DNA of 64,000 nt from Lepidurus packardi (Eukaryota > Arthropoda > Branchiopoda > Notostraca > Triopsidae). This document shows positions 13,201-25,143 of this stretch, in pieces. The position numbers and the translations under genes are program-made. The notes beneath the pieces were generated by a model. The model was not told the DNA's origin. It was given only the letters and a program-made list of their open reading frames with translations, and made no database searches. Location: NCBI GenBank assembly GCA_023053545.1, contig JAKZAN010000116.1:38355-102354 (forward strand), given 5' to 3'. Positions within the stretch are counted from its first letter, which is position 1; each line of letters starts with the position of its first letter.

Positions 13201-13784
13201 TCCGTAATGAATTAATTCAGTCCGTAAGGAATTAATTAAGTCCGTAAGGAATTAATTCAGTCCGTAAGGATTTAATTCAGTCCGTGAGGTATTAATTCAG
13301 TCCGTAATGAATTAATTCAGTCCGTAATGAATTAATTCAGTCCGTAAGGATTTAATTCAGTCAGTAAGGTATTAATTCAGTCCGTAAGGAATTAATACAG
13401 TCCGTAAGGAATTAATTCAGTCCGTAAGGAATTCATTCAGTCCGTAAGTAGTTAATTCAGTAAGAAAGGAATTCAATAAATCCTAAAGAATTAATTCAGT
13501 CCGTAAGGAACTCATTCAGTCCGTAAGGAATTAATTCAGTCCGTAAGGAATTCATTCAGTCCGTAAGGAATTAATTCAGTTCGTAAGGAATTAATTCAGT
13601 CTGTAAGGAATTCTTTCAGTCCGTAATTAATTCATTCATTCCTTACGGAATTAATTAAGTCCATAATGAATTAATTCAGTCCGTAAGGAATTAATTCAGA
13701 CCGTAAGGAATTAATTAAATCCGTACGGAATTAATTCAGACCGTAAGGAATTAATTCAGTCCGTAAGAAATAACTTCAATACGT
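10271..13784 (+). repeat. Forward block with a 992-bp tandem duplication
   Basis: GTTCATTACG at 11491 recurs at 12483, the TTATTCCTTAAGGG variant at 11665 recurs at 12657, and the hairpin module at 11949 recurs at 12941, all at 992 bp. Later markers (GTGAGGTATT at 12312 and 13284) are 972 bp apart, so the second copy lost one monomer near 13080. The pair covers about 11450-13430. An 8-bp micro-expansion of GGAATTAA units lies near 10945-10970. Other hairpins are at 11277 and 13620. No genes were seen. Confidence 0.87.
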
Positions 13785-15400
13785 AAGGAAACAACTCAGT
13801 CCGTAATGGATTAATTAAGTGCCTAATGAATTAATTCATTCCGGATGAAATTAATTCAGTCCGTAAGGTATTAATTCAGTCCGTATGAAATTAATTCAGT
13901 CCGTAAGGAATTCATTCAGTCCGTAAGGAATTAATTCAGTAAGAAAGGAATTCAATCAATCCTATAGAATTAATTCAGTCCGTAAGGAACTAATTCAGTC
14001 CGTAAGGAATTAATTCAGTCCGTAATGGATTAATAAAGTCCGTAATGAATTAATTCAGTCCGTATGAAATTAATTCAGTCCGTAAGGAATTAATTAAGAA
14101 ATTAATTCAGTCCGTAAGGAATTTTTTCAGTAAGAAAGGAATTCAATCAATCCTAAAGAATTAATTCAGTCCGTAAGGAAATAATTCAGTCCGTAAGGAA
14201 TAAATTCAGTCCTTAAGGAATTAATTCAGTCCGTAATGGAAGAATTAAGTGCGTAATGAATTAATTCAGTCCGGATAAAATGAATTCAGTCCGTAAGGAA
14301 TTAATTAAGGAATTAAGGAATTAGTTCAGCCCGTAAGGATTTAATTCAGTCCGTAAGGTATTAATTCAGTCCGTAATGAATTAATTCAGTCCGTAATGAA
14401 TTAATTCAGTCCGTAAGGAATTAATTAAGTCCGTAAGGAATTAATTAAGTCCGTAAGGAATTAATTCAGTCCTTAAGGATTTAATTCAGTCCGTAAGGTA
14501 TTAATTCAGTCCGTAAGGAATTAATACAGTCCGTAAGGAATTAATTCAGTCCGTAATGGATTAATTAAGTGCGTAATGAATTAATTCAGTCCGGATGAAA
14601 TTAATTCAGTCCGTAAGGAATTAATTAAGGAATTAAGGAATTAATTCAGTCCGTAAGGAATTAATTCTGTCCGTAAAGAATTAATTCAGTCCGTAAGGAA
14701 TTAATTCAGTCTGTAAGGATTTAATTCAGTCCGTAAGGTATTAATTCAGTCCGTAAGGAATTAATTCAGTCCGTAAGGATTTAATTCAGTCCGTAAGGTA
14801 TTAACTCGGTCCGTAATGGAAGAATTAAGTGCGTAATGAATAAATTCAGTCCGGATGAAATTAATTCAGTCCGTAAGGAATTAATTAAGGAATTAAGGAA
14901 TTAGTTCAGTCCGTAAGGAATTAATTCAGTCTGTAAGGATTTAATTCAGTCCGTAAGGTATTAATTCAGTCCGTAAGGAATTAATTCAGTCCGTAAGGAT
15001 TTAATTCAGTCCGTAAGGTATTAATTCAGTCCGTAAGGAATTAATACAGTCCGTAAGGTATTAATTCAGTCCGAATGAAATTAATTCAGTCCGTAAGGAA
15101 TTCATTTAGTCCGTAAGGAATTAATTCAGTAAGAAAGGAATTCAATCAATCCTAAAGAATTAATTCAGTCCGTAAGGAACTAATTCAGTCCGTAAGGAAT
15201 TAATTCAGTCCGTAAGGAATTAATTCAGTCCGTAAGGAATTAATTAAGTCCGTAAGGAATTAATTCAGTCCGTAAGGAATTAATTCAGTCCGTAAGGAAT
15301 TAATTCAGTTCGTAAGGAATTAATTTAGTCCGTAAGGAATTATTTCAGTCCGTAATTAATTCATTCATTCCTTACGGAATTAATTACGTGCATAATGGAT
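13785..15400 (+). repeat. Displaced copy of the 1,869-bp higher-order repeat
   Basis: This segment matches 6518-8133 at a constant offset of 7,267 bp: GTGCCTAATG 6552 to 13819, GAATTCATTTAG 7831 to 15098, hairpin 8082 to 15349. It carries a few private substitutions, such as CCTTAAGG near 14472 and AACTCGGTCC near 14804, so it is close to but not identical with its relatives. It ends with a 1-bp insertion (AATTTCAG near 15403), after which homology stops. It is separated from the main 1,869-bp block by the 992-bp block, which implies insertion or exchange between them. Confidence 0.88.
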
Positions 15401-15699
15401 TAATTTCAGTCCGTAATGAATTAATTCAGTCCGTAAGGTATTAATTCAGTCCGAATGAAATTAATTCAGTCCGTAAGGAATTCATTTAGTCCGTAAGGAA
15501 TTAATTCAGTAAGAAAGGAATTCAATCAATCCTAAAGAATTAATTCAGTCCGTAAGGAACTAATTCAGTCCGTAAGGAATTAATTAAGTACGTAAGGAAT
15601 TAATTAAGTTCGTGAGGAATTAATTAAGTCCGTAAAGAATTAATTCAGTCCGTAAGAAAATAATTCATTCCGTAAGGAATTAATTCAGTCCGTAAGGAA
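15401..15699 (+). repeat. Short linking satellite segment
   Basis: The segment repeats part of the preceding block at a 380-bp offset (GAATTCATTTAG at 15098 and 15478), including the divergent 19-bp monomer. It then passes into AGTACG and AGTTCGTGAGG variant monomers. Nothing other than satellite is seen. Confidence 0.75.
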
Positions 15700-16719
15700 T
15701 TAGTTCAGTCCGTAAGGAATTAATTAAGTCCGTAATGAATTAATTCAGTCCGTAAGGATTTAATTCAGTCCGTAAGGTATTAATTCAGTCCGTAAGGAAT
15801 TAATTCAGTCCGTAAGGAATTAATTCAGTCCGTAAGGAATAACTTCAATACGTAATGAATAAATTCAGTCCGGATGAAATTAATTCAGTCCGTAAGGAAT
15901 TAATTAAGGAATTAAGGAATTAGTTCAGTCCGTAAGGAATTAATTCAGTCTGTAAGGATTTAATTCAGTCCGTAAGGTATTAATTCAGTCCGTAAGGAAT
16001 TAATTCAGTCCGTAAGGATTTAATTCAGTCCGTAAGGTATTAATTCAGTCCGTAAGGTATTAATTCAGTCCGTATGAAATTAATTCAGTCCGTAAGGAAT
16101 TCATTTAGTCCGTAAGGAATTAATTCAGTAAGAAAGGAATTCAATCAATCCTAAAGAATTAATTCAGTCCGTAAGGAACTAATTCAGTCCGTAAGGAATT
16201 AATTCAGTCCGTAAGGAATTAATTCAGTCCGTAAGGAATTAATTCAGTCCGTAAGGAATTAATTCAGTCCGTAAGGAATTAATTCAGTCCGTAAGGAATT
16301 AATTCAGTTCGTAAGGAATTAATTTAGTCCGTAAGGAATTATTTCAGTCCGTAATTAATTCATTCATTCCTTACGGAATTAATTACGTGCATAATGGATT
16401 AATTCAGTCCGTAAGGAATTAATTAGGTCCGTAAGGAATTAATTCAGCCCGTAAGGAAATAATTCAGTCCGGATGAAATTAATTCAGTCCGTAAGGAATT
16501 AATTAAGGAATTAAGGAAATAATTCAGTCCGTAATGGATTAATTAAGTCCGTAATGAATTAATTCAGTCCGTAATGGATTAATTAAGTCCGTAATGAATT
16601 AATTCAGTAAGAAAGGAATTCAATCAATCCTAAAGAATTAATTCAGTCCGTAAGAAAATAATTCATTCCGTAAGGAATTAATTCAGTCCGTAAGGAATTA
16701 GTTCAGTCCGTAAGGAATT

Positions 16720-17330
16720 AATTAAGTCCGTAATGAATTAATTAAGTCCGTAATGGATAAATTAAGTCTGTAATGAATTGATTCAGTAAGTAAGAAATTA
16801 ATTCAGTCCGTAACTAATTAATTCATTTCGTAAGGAATTAATTAAGTTCGTAAGGAATTAATTCAGTCCATAATGAATTATTTCAGTCCGTAAAGAATTA
16901 ATTAAGTCCGTAAGGAATTAACTAAGTCCGTATGGATTTAAATCAGTCCGTAAGGAATTAATTATGTCCGTAATGAATTAATTCAGTCCGTATGAAATTA
17001 ATTCAGTCCGTAAGGAATTAATTAAGTCCGTAATGAATTAATTAAGTCCGTAATGGATAAATTAAGTCTGTAATGAATTGATTCAGTAAGTAAGAAATTA
17101 ATTCAGTCCGTAACTAATTAATTCATTTCGTAAGGAATTAATTAAGTTCGTAAGGAATTAATTCAGTCCATAATGAATTAATTCAGTCCGTAAAGAATTA
17201 ATTAAGTCCGTAAGGAATTAACTAAGTCCGTATGGATTTAAATCAGTCCGTAAGGAATTAATTATGTCCGTAATGAATTAATTCAGTCCGTATGAAATTA
17301 ATTCAGTCCGTAAGGAATTAATTAAGAAAT
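16720..17330 (+). repeat. 300-bp tandem duplication
   Basis: Sequence from about 16730 is repeated exactly 300 bp later: ATTAAGTCCGTAATGGATAA starts at 16741 and at 17041. The one difference noticed is TTTCAG at about 16881 against ATTCAG at 17181. The same pair is carried into the second segmental copy at 22133 and 22433, with extra private substitutions (AATTAGGTTCG near 22228, AAGCCCG near 22596). The 300-bp event is therefore older than the 5.4-kb duplication. Confidence 0.9.
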
Positions 17331-19320
17331 TAATTCAGTCCGTAAGGAATTTTTTCAGTAAGAAAGGAATTCAATCAATCCTAAAGAATTAATTCAGTCC
17401 GTAAGGAAATAATTCAGTCCGTAAGGAATAAATTCAGTCCGTAATGAATTAATTCAGTCCGTAAGGAATTAATTCAGTCCGTAAGGAATTAATTAAATCC
17501 GTACGGAATTAATTCACACCGTAAGGAATTAATTAAGTACGTAAGGAATTAATTAAGTTCGTAAGGAATTAATTAAGTCCGTAAAGAATTAATTAAGTCC
17601 GTAATGGATAAATTAAGTCTGTAATAAATTGATTCAGTCCGTAAGAAATTAATTAAGTTCGTAAGGAATTAACTAAGTCCGTATGGATTTAATTCAGTCC
17701 ATAAGGTATTAATTCAGTCCGTAATGAATTAATTCAGTCCGTAAGGAATTAATTAAGTCCGTAAGGAATTAATTCAGTCCGTAAGGATTTAATTCAGTCC
17801 GTAAGGTATTAATTCAGTCCATAAGGAATTAATTCAGTCCGTAAGGAATTAATTCAGTCCGTAAGGAATAACTTCAAAACGTAAGGAAATAATTCAGTCC
17901 GGATGAAATTAATTCAGTCCGTAAGGAATTAATTAAGGAATTAAGGAATTAATTCAGTCCGTAAGGAATTAATTCAGTCCGTAAGGAATAACTTCAGTAC
18001 GTAAGGAAATAATTCAGTCCGTAATGGATTAATTAAGTCTGTAATGAATTAATTCAGTAAGAAAGGAATTCAATCAATCCTAAAGAATTAATTCAGTCCG
18101 TAAGGAAATAATTCATTCCGTAAGGAATTAATTCAGTCCGTAAGGAATTAGTTCAGTCCGTAAGGAATTAATTAAGTCCGTAATGAATTAATTAAGTCCG
18201 TAATGGATAAATTAAGTCTGTAATGAATTGATTCAGTCCGTAAGAAATTAATTCAGTCCGTAACTAATTAATTCATTTCGTAAGGAATTAATTAAGTTCG
18301 TAAGGAATTAATTCAGTCCATAATGAATTAATTCAGTCCGTAAAGAATTAATTAAGTCCGTAAGGAATTAACTAAGTCCGTATGGATTTAAATCAGTCCG
18401 TAAGGAATTAATTATGTCCGTAATGAATTAATTCAGTCCGTATGAAATTAATTCAGTCCGTAAGGAATTAATTAAGAAATTAATTCAGTCCGTAAGGAAT
18501 TTTTTCAGTAAGAAAGGAATTCAATCAATCCTAAAGAATTAATTCAGTCCGTAAGGAAATAATTCAGTCCGTAAGGAATAAATTCAGTCCGTAATGAATT
18601 AATTCAGTCCGTAAGGAATTAATTCAGTCCGTAAGTAATTAATTAAATCCGTACGGAATTAATTCACACCGTAAGGAATTAATTAAGTACGTAAGGAATT
18701 AATTAAGTTCGTAAGGAATTAATTAAGTCCGTAAAGAATTAAATAAGTCCGTAATGGATAAATTAAGTCTGTAATAAATTGATTCAGTCCGTAAGAAATT
18801 AATTAAGTTCGTAAGGAATTAACTAAGTCCGTATGGATTTAATTCAGTCCATAAGGTATTAATTCAGTCCGTAATGAATTAATTCAGTCCGTAAGGAATT
18901 AATTAAGTCCGTAAGGAATTAATTCAGTCCGTAAGGATTTAATTCAGTCCGTAAGGTATTAATTCAGTCCATAAGGAATTAATTCAGTCCGTAAGGAATT
19001 AATTCAGTCCGTAAGGAATAACTTCAAAACGTAAGGAAATAATTCAGTCCGGATGAAATTAATTCAGTCCGTAAGGAATTAATTAAGGAATTAAGGAATT
19101 AATTCAGTCCGTAAGGAATTAATTCAGTCCGTAGCGAATTAATTCAGTCCGTAAGGAATTAATTCAGTCCGTAAGGAATAACTTCAGTACGTAAGGAAAT
19201 AATTCAGTCCGTAATGGATTAATTAAGTCTGTAATGAATTAATTCAGTAAGAAAGAAATTCAATCAATCCTAAAGAATTAATTCAGTCCGTAAGAAAATA
19301 ATTCATTCCGTAAGGAATTA
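17021..19320 (+). repeat. 1,150-bp tandem duplication
   Basis: The GTAATAAATTGATTCAG variant at 17621 recurs at 18771, and the GGAATTTTTTCAG variant at about 17349 recurs at 18499, both at 1,150 bp. The second copy gained two monomers near 19111-19150, including the rare GTAGCG variant at 19131, so a following partial copy is offset by 1,190 bp (GTTCAGTCCG 18151 to 19341). The GTAATAAATT marker at 18771 is the exact edge of the segment later copied in reverse at 20106-20823. Confidence 0.87.
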
Positions 19321-20105
19321 ATTCAGTCCGTAAGGAATTAGTTCAGTCCGTAAGGAATTAATTAAGTCCGTAATGAATTAATTAAGTCCGTAATGGATAA
19401 ATTAAGTCTGTAATGAATTGATTCAGTCCGTAAGAAATTAATTAAGTTCGTAAGGAATTAACTAAGTCCGTGTGGATTTAAATCAGTCCGTAAGGAATTA
19501 ATTATGTCCGTAAGGTATTAATTCAGTCCGTTAGGAATTAATTCAGTCCGTAAGGAATTAATTCAGTCCGTAAGGAATAACTTCAATACGTAAGGAAATA
19601 ATTCAGTCCGTAATGGATTAATTAAGTGCGTAATGAATTAATTCAGTCCGGATGAAATTAATTCAGTCCGTAAGGAATTAATTAAGGAATTGAGGAATTA
19701 ATTCAGTCCGTAAGGAATTAATTCAGTCCGTAAGGAATTAATTCAGTCCGTAAGGAATTAGTTCAGTCCGTAAGGAATTAATTAAGTCCGTAATGAATTA
19801 ATTCAGTCCGTAAGGATTTAATTCAGTCCGTAAGGTATTAATTCAGTCCGTAAGGAATTAATTCAGTCCGTAAGGAATTAATTCAGTCCGTAAGGAATAA
19901 CTTCAATACGTAATGAATAAATTCAGTCCGGATGAAATTAATTCAGTCCGTAAGGAATTAATTAAGGAATTAAGGAATTAGTTCAGTCCGTAAGGAATTA
20001 ATTCAGTCTGTAAGGATTTAATTCAGTCCGTAAGGTATTAATTCAGTCCGTAAGGAATTAATTCAGTCCGTAAGGATTTAATTCAGTCCGTAAGGTATTA
20101 ATTCA

Positions 20106-20823
20106 GACTGATTTAAATCCACACGGACTTAGTTAATTCCTTACGAACTTAATTAATTTCTTACGGACTGAATCAATTCATTACAGACTTAATTTATCCA
20201 TTACGGACTTAATTAATTCATTACGGACTTAATTAATTCCTTACGGACTGAACTAATTCCTTACGGACTGAATTAATTCCTTACGGAATGAATTATTTTC
20301 TTACGGACTGAATTAATTCTTTAGGATTGATTGAATTTCTTTCTTACTGAATTAATTCATTACAGACTTAATTAATCCATTACGGACTGAATTATTTCCT
20401 TACGTACTGAAGTTATTCCTTACGGACTGAATTAATTCCTTACGGACTGAATTAATTCGCTACGGACTGAATTAATTCCTTACGGACTGAATTAATTCCT
20501 TAATTCCTTAATTAATTCCTTACGGACTGAATTAATTTCATCCGGACTGAATTATTTCCTTACGTTTTGAAGTTATTCCTTACGGACTGAATTAATTCCT
20601 TACGGACTGAATTAATTCCTTATGGACTGAATTAATACCTTACGGACTGAATTAAATCCTTACGGACTGAATTAATTCCTTACGGACTTAATTAATTCCT
20701 TACGGACTGAATTAATTCATTACGGACTGAATTAATACCTTATGGACTGAATTAAATCCATACGGACTTAGTTAATTCCTTACGAACTTAATTAATTTCT
20801 TACGGACTGAATCAATTTATTAC
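20106..20823 (-). repeat. 718-bp inverted copy of 18771-19488
   Basis: Monomers switch to CCTTACGGACTGAATTAATT for 718 bp and then switch back. The block is the reverse complement of 18771-19488: paired coordinates sum to 39,594 at both ends and at an internal marker (GTAGCG 19131-19136 with CGCTAC 20458-20463), so there is no net indel. The left junction reads ATTCAG/ACTGATTT. The right junction lies inside the perfect palindrome TTACGTAA (20820-20827). It carries the rare C of GTAGCG that its forward relative at 24522 lacks. It has no terminal repeats, target duplication or ORF, so it is not a transposon. Confidence 0.93.
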
Positions 20824-23800
20824 GTAAGGAATTAATTATGTCCGTAAGGTATTAATTCAGTCCGTTAGGAATTAATTCAGTCCGTAAGGAATTAATTCAG
20901 TCCGTAAGGAATAACTTCAATACGTAAGGAAATAATTCAGTCCGTAATGGATTAATTAAGTGCGTAATGAATTAATTCAGTCCGGATGAAATTAATTCAG
21001 TCCGTAAGGAATTAATTAAGGAATTGAGGAATTAATTCAGTCCGTAAGGAATTAATTCAGTCCGTAAGGAATTAATTCAGTCCGTAAGGAATTAGTTCAG
21101 TCCGTAAGGAATTAATTAAGTCCGTAATGAATTAATTCAGTCCGTAAGGATTTAATTCAGTCCGTAAGGTATTAATTCAGTCCGTAAGGAATTAATTCAG
21201 TCCGTAAGGAATTAATTCAGTCCGTAAGGAATAACTTCAATACGTAATGAATAAATTCAGTCCGGATGAAATTAATTCAGTCCGTAAGGAATTAATTAAG
21301 GAATTAAGGAATTAGTTCAGTCCGTAAGGAATTAATTCAGTCTGTAAGGATTTAATTCAGTCCGTAAGGTATTAATTCAGTCCGTAAGGAATTAATTCAG
21401 TCCGTAAGGATTTAATTCAGTCCGTAAGGTATTAATTCAGTCCGTAAGGTATTAATTCAGTCCGTATGAAATTAATTCAGTCCGTAAGGAATTCATTTAG
21501 TCCGTAAGGAATTAATTCAGTAAGAAAGGAATTCAATCAATCCTAAAGAATTAATTCAGTCCGTAAGGAACTAATTCAGTCCGTAAGGAATTAATTCAGT
21601 CCGTAAGGAATTAATTCAGTCCGTAAGGAATTAATTAAGTCCGTAAGGAATTAATTCAGTCCGTAAGGAATTAATTCAGTCCGTAAGGAATTAATTCAGT
21701 TCGTAAGGAATTAATTTAGTCCGTAAGGAATTATTTCAGTCCGTAATTAATTCATTCATTCCTTACGGAATTAATTACGTGCATAATGGATTAATTCAGT
21801 CCGTAAGGAATTAATTAGGTCCGTAAGGAATTAATTCAGCCCGTAAGGAAATAATTCAGTCCGGATGAAATTAATTCAGTCCGTAAGGAATTAATTAAGG
21901 AATTAAGGAAATAATTCAGTCCGTAATGGATTAATTAAGTCCGTAATGAATTAATTCAGTCCGTAATGGATTAATTAAGTCCGTAATGAATTAATTCAGT
22001 AAGAAAGGAATTCAATCAATCCTAAAGAATTAATTCAGTCCGTAAGAAAATAATTCATTCCGTAAGGAATTAATTCAGTCCGTAAGGAATTAGTTCAGTC
22101 CGTAAGGAATTAATTAAGTCCGTAATGAATTAATTAAGTCCGTAATGGATAAATTAAGTCTGTAATGAATTGATTCAGTAAGTAAGAAATTAATTCAGTC
22201 CGTAACTAATTAATTCATTTCGTAAGGAATTAATTAGGTTCGTAAGGAATTAATTCAGTCCATAATGAATTAATTCAGTCCGTAAAGAATTAATTAAGTC
22301 CGTAAGGAATTAACTAAGTCCGTATGGATTTAAATCAGTCCGTAAGGAATTAATTATGTCCGTAATGAATTAATTCAGTCCGTATGAAATTAATTCAGTC
22401 CGTAAGGAATTAATTAAGTCCGTAATGAATTAATTAAGTCCGTAATGGATAAATTAAGTCTGTAATGAATTGATTCAGTAAGTAAGAAATTAATTCAGTC
22501 CGTAACTAATTAATTCATTTCGTAAGGAATTAATTAAGTTCGTAAGGAATTAATTCAGTCCATAATGAATTAATTCAGTCCGTAAAGAATTAATTAAGCC
22601 CGTAAGGAATTAACTAAGTCCGTATGGATTTAAATCAGTCCGTAAGGAATTAATTATGTCCGTAATGAATTAATTCAGTCCGTATGAAATTAATTCAGTC
22701 CGTAAGGAATTAATTAAGAAATTAATTCAGTCCGTAAGGAATTTTTTCAGTAAGAAAGGAATTCAATCAATCCTAAAGAATTAATTCAGTCCGTAAGGAA
22801 ATAATTCAGTCCGTAAGGAATAAATTCAGTCCGTAATGAATTAATTCAGTCCGTAAGGAATTAATTCAGTCCGTAAGGAATTAATTAAATCCGTACGGAA
22901 TTAATTCACACCGTAAGGAATTAATTAAGTACGTAAGGAATTAATTAAGTTCGTAAGGAATTAATTAAGTCCGTAAAGAATTAATTAAGTCCGTAATGGA
23001 TAAATTAAGTCTGTAATAAATTGATTCAGTCCGTAAGAAATTAATTAAGTTCGTAAGGAATTAACTAAGTCCGTATGGATTTAATTCAGTCCATAAGGTA
23101 TTAATTCAGTCCGTAATGAATTAATTCAGTCCGTAAGGAATTAATTAAGTCCGTAAGGAATTAATTCAGTCCGTAAGGATTTAATTCAGTCCGTAAGGTA
23201 TTAATTCAGTCCATAAGGAATTAATTCAGTCCGTAAGGAATTAATTCAGTCCGTAAGGAATAACTTCAAAACGTAAGGAAATAATTCAGTCCGGATGAAA
23301 TTAATTCAGTCCGTAAGGAATTAATTAAGGAATTAAGGAATTAATTCAGTCCGTAAGGAATTAATTCAGTCCGTAAGGAATAACTTCAGTACGTAAGGAA
23401 ATAATTCAGTCCGTAATGGATTAATTAAGTCTGTAATGAATTAATTCAGTAAGAAAGGAATTCAATCAATCCTAAAGAATTAATTCAGTCCGTAAGAAAA
23501 TAATTCATTCCGTAAGGAATTAATTCAGTCCGTAAGGAATTAGTTCAGTCCGTAAGGAATTAATTAAGTCCGTAATGAATTAATTAAGTCCGTAATGGAT
23601 AAATTAAGTCTGAATGAATTGATTCAGTCCGTAAGAAATTAATTCAGTCCGTAACTAATTAATTCATTTCGTAAGGAATTAATTAAGTTCGTAAGGAATT
23701 AATTCAGTCCATAATGAATTAATTCAGTCCGTAAAGAATTAATTAAGTCCGTAAGGAATTAACTAAGTCCGTATGGATTTAAATCAGTCCGTAAGGAATT

Positions 23801-25143
23801 AATTATGTCCGTAATGAATTAATTCAGTCCGTATGAAATTAATTCAGTCCGTAAGGAATTAATTAAGAAATTAATTCAGTCCGTAAGGAATTTTTTCAGT
23901 AAGAAAGGAATTCAATCAATCCTAAAGAATTAATTCAGTCCGTAAGGAAATAATTCAGTCCGTAAGGAATAAATTCAGTCCGTAATGAATTAATTCAGTC
24001 CGTAAGGAATTAATTCAGTCCGTAAGTAATTAATTAAATCCGTACGGAATTAATTCACACCGTAAGGAATTAATTAAGTACGTAAGGAATTAATTAAGTT
24101 CGTAAGGAATTAATTAAGTCCGTAAAGAATTAAATAAGTCCGTAATGGATAAATTAAGTCTGTAATAAATTGATTCAGTCCGTAAGAAATTAATTAAGTT
24201 CGTAAGGAATTAACTAAGTCCGTATGGATTTAATTCAGTCCATAAGGTATTAATTCAGTCCGTAATGAATTAATTCAGTCCGTAAGGAATTAATTAAGTC
24301 CGTAAGGAATTAATTCAGTCCGTAAGGATTTAATTCAGTCCGTAAGGTATTAATTCAGTCCATAAGGAATTAATTCAGTCCGTAAGGAATTAATTCAGTC
24401 CGTAAGGAATAACTTCAAAACGTAAGGAAATAATTCAGTCCGGATGAAATTAATTCAGTCCGTAAGGAATTAATTAAGGAATTAAGGAATTAATTCAGTC
24501 CGTAAGGAATTAATTCAGTCCGTAGGGAATTAATTCAGTCCGTAAGGAATTAATTCAGTCCGTAAGGAATAACTTCAGTACGTAAGGAAATAATTCAGTC
24601 CGTAATGGATTAATTAAGTCTGTAATGAATTAATTCAGTAAGAAAGAAATTCAATCAATCCTAAAGAATTAATTCAGTCCGTAAGAAAATAATTCATTCC
24701 GTAAGGAATTAATTCAGTCCGTAAGGAATTAGTTCAGTCCGTAAGGAATTAATTAAGTCCGTAATGAATTAATTAAGTCCGTAATGGATAAATTAAGTCT
24801 GTAATGAATTGATTCAGTCCGTAAGAAATTAATTAAGTTCGTAAGGAATTAACTAAGTCCGTGTGGATTTAAATCAGTCCGTAAGGAATTAATTATGTCC
24901 GTAAGGTATTAATTCAGTCCGTAAGGAATTAATTCAGTCCGTAAGGAATTAATTCAGTCCGTAAGGAATAACTTCAATACGTAAGGAAATAATTCAGTCC
25001 GTAATGGATTAATTAAGTGCGTAATGAATTAATTCAGTCCGGATGAAATTAATTCAGTCCGTAAGGAATTAATTAAGGAATTGAGGAATTAATTCAGTCC
25101 GTAAGGAATTAATTCAGTCCGTAAGGAATTAATTCAGTCCGTA
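20824..25143 (+). repeat. Second copy of the ~5.4-kb segmental duplication
   Basis: The first ~615 bp match 19490-20104 at an offset of 1,334 bp (ATTATGTCCG 19501 to 20835, with the private GTTAGG variant in both). The part from 21092 on matches 15700-19752 at 5,392 and then 5,391 bp. The offset changes at a 1-bp deletion near 23611 (TGTAATG to TGAATG). Differences from the first copy include GTAGGG at 24522 against GTAGCG at 19131, and GTAAGG near 24920 where the first copy has GTTAGG. The hairpin module is at 21740. Confidence 0.88.

Larger units (their letters stand above)
15700..20105 (+). repeat. First copy of the ~5.4-kb segmental duplication
   Basis: Markers here recur 5,392 bp downstream: GAATTCATTTAG 16097 to 21489, hairpin 16348 to 21740, GCATAATGGA 16389 to 21781. 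After a 1-bp deletion near 23611 the offset is 5,391 (CAATCAATCC 19261 to 24652). Matching stops after about 19752. The first ~350 bp (15700-16046) also recur at 19758-20104 (offset 4,058) and at 21092-21438. The offsets add up (4,058 + 1,334 = 5,392), as expected if the long duplication arose by exchange at this shared stretch. Nested 300-bp and 1,150-bp duplications lie inside. Confidence 0.88.

Noticed and set aside
20106..20823. Inserted mobile element at the flipped block
   Set aside because: The block is satellite throughout, an exact reverse copy of nearby sequence, with no ORF, terminal repeats or target-site duplication.
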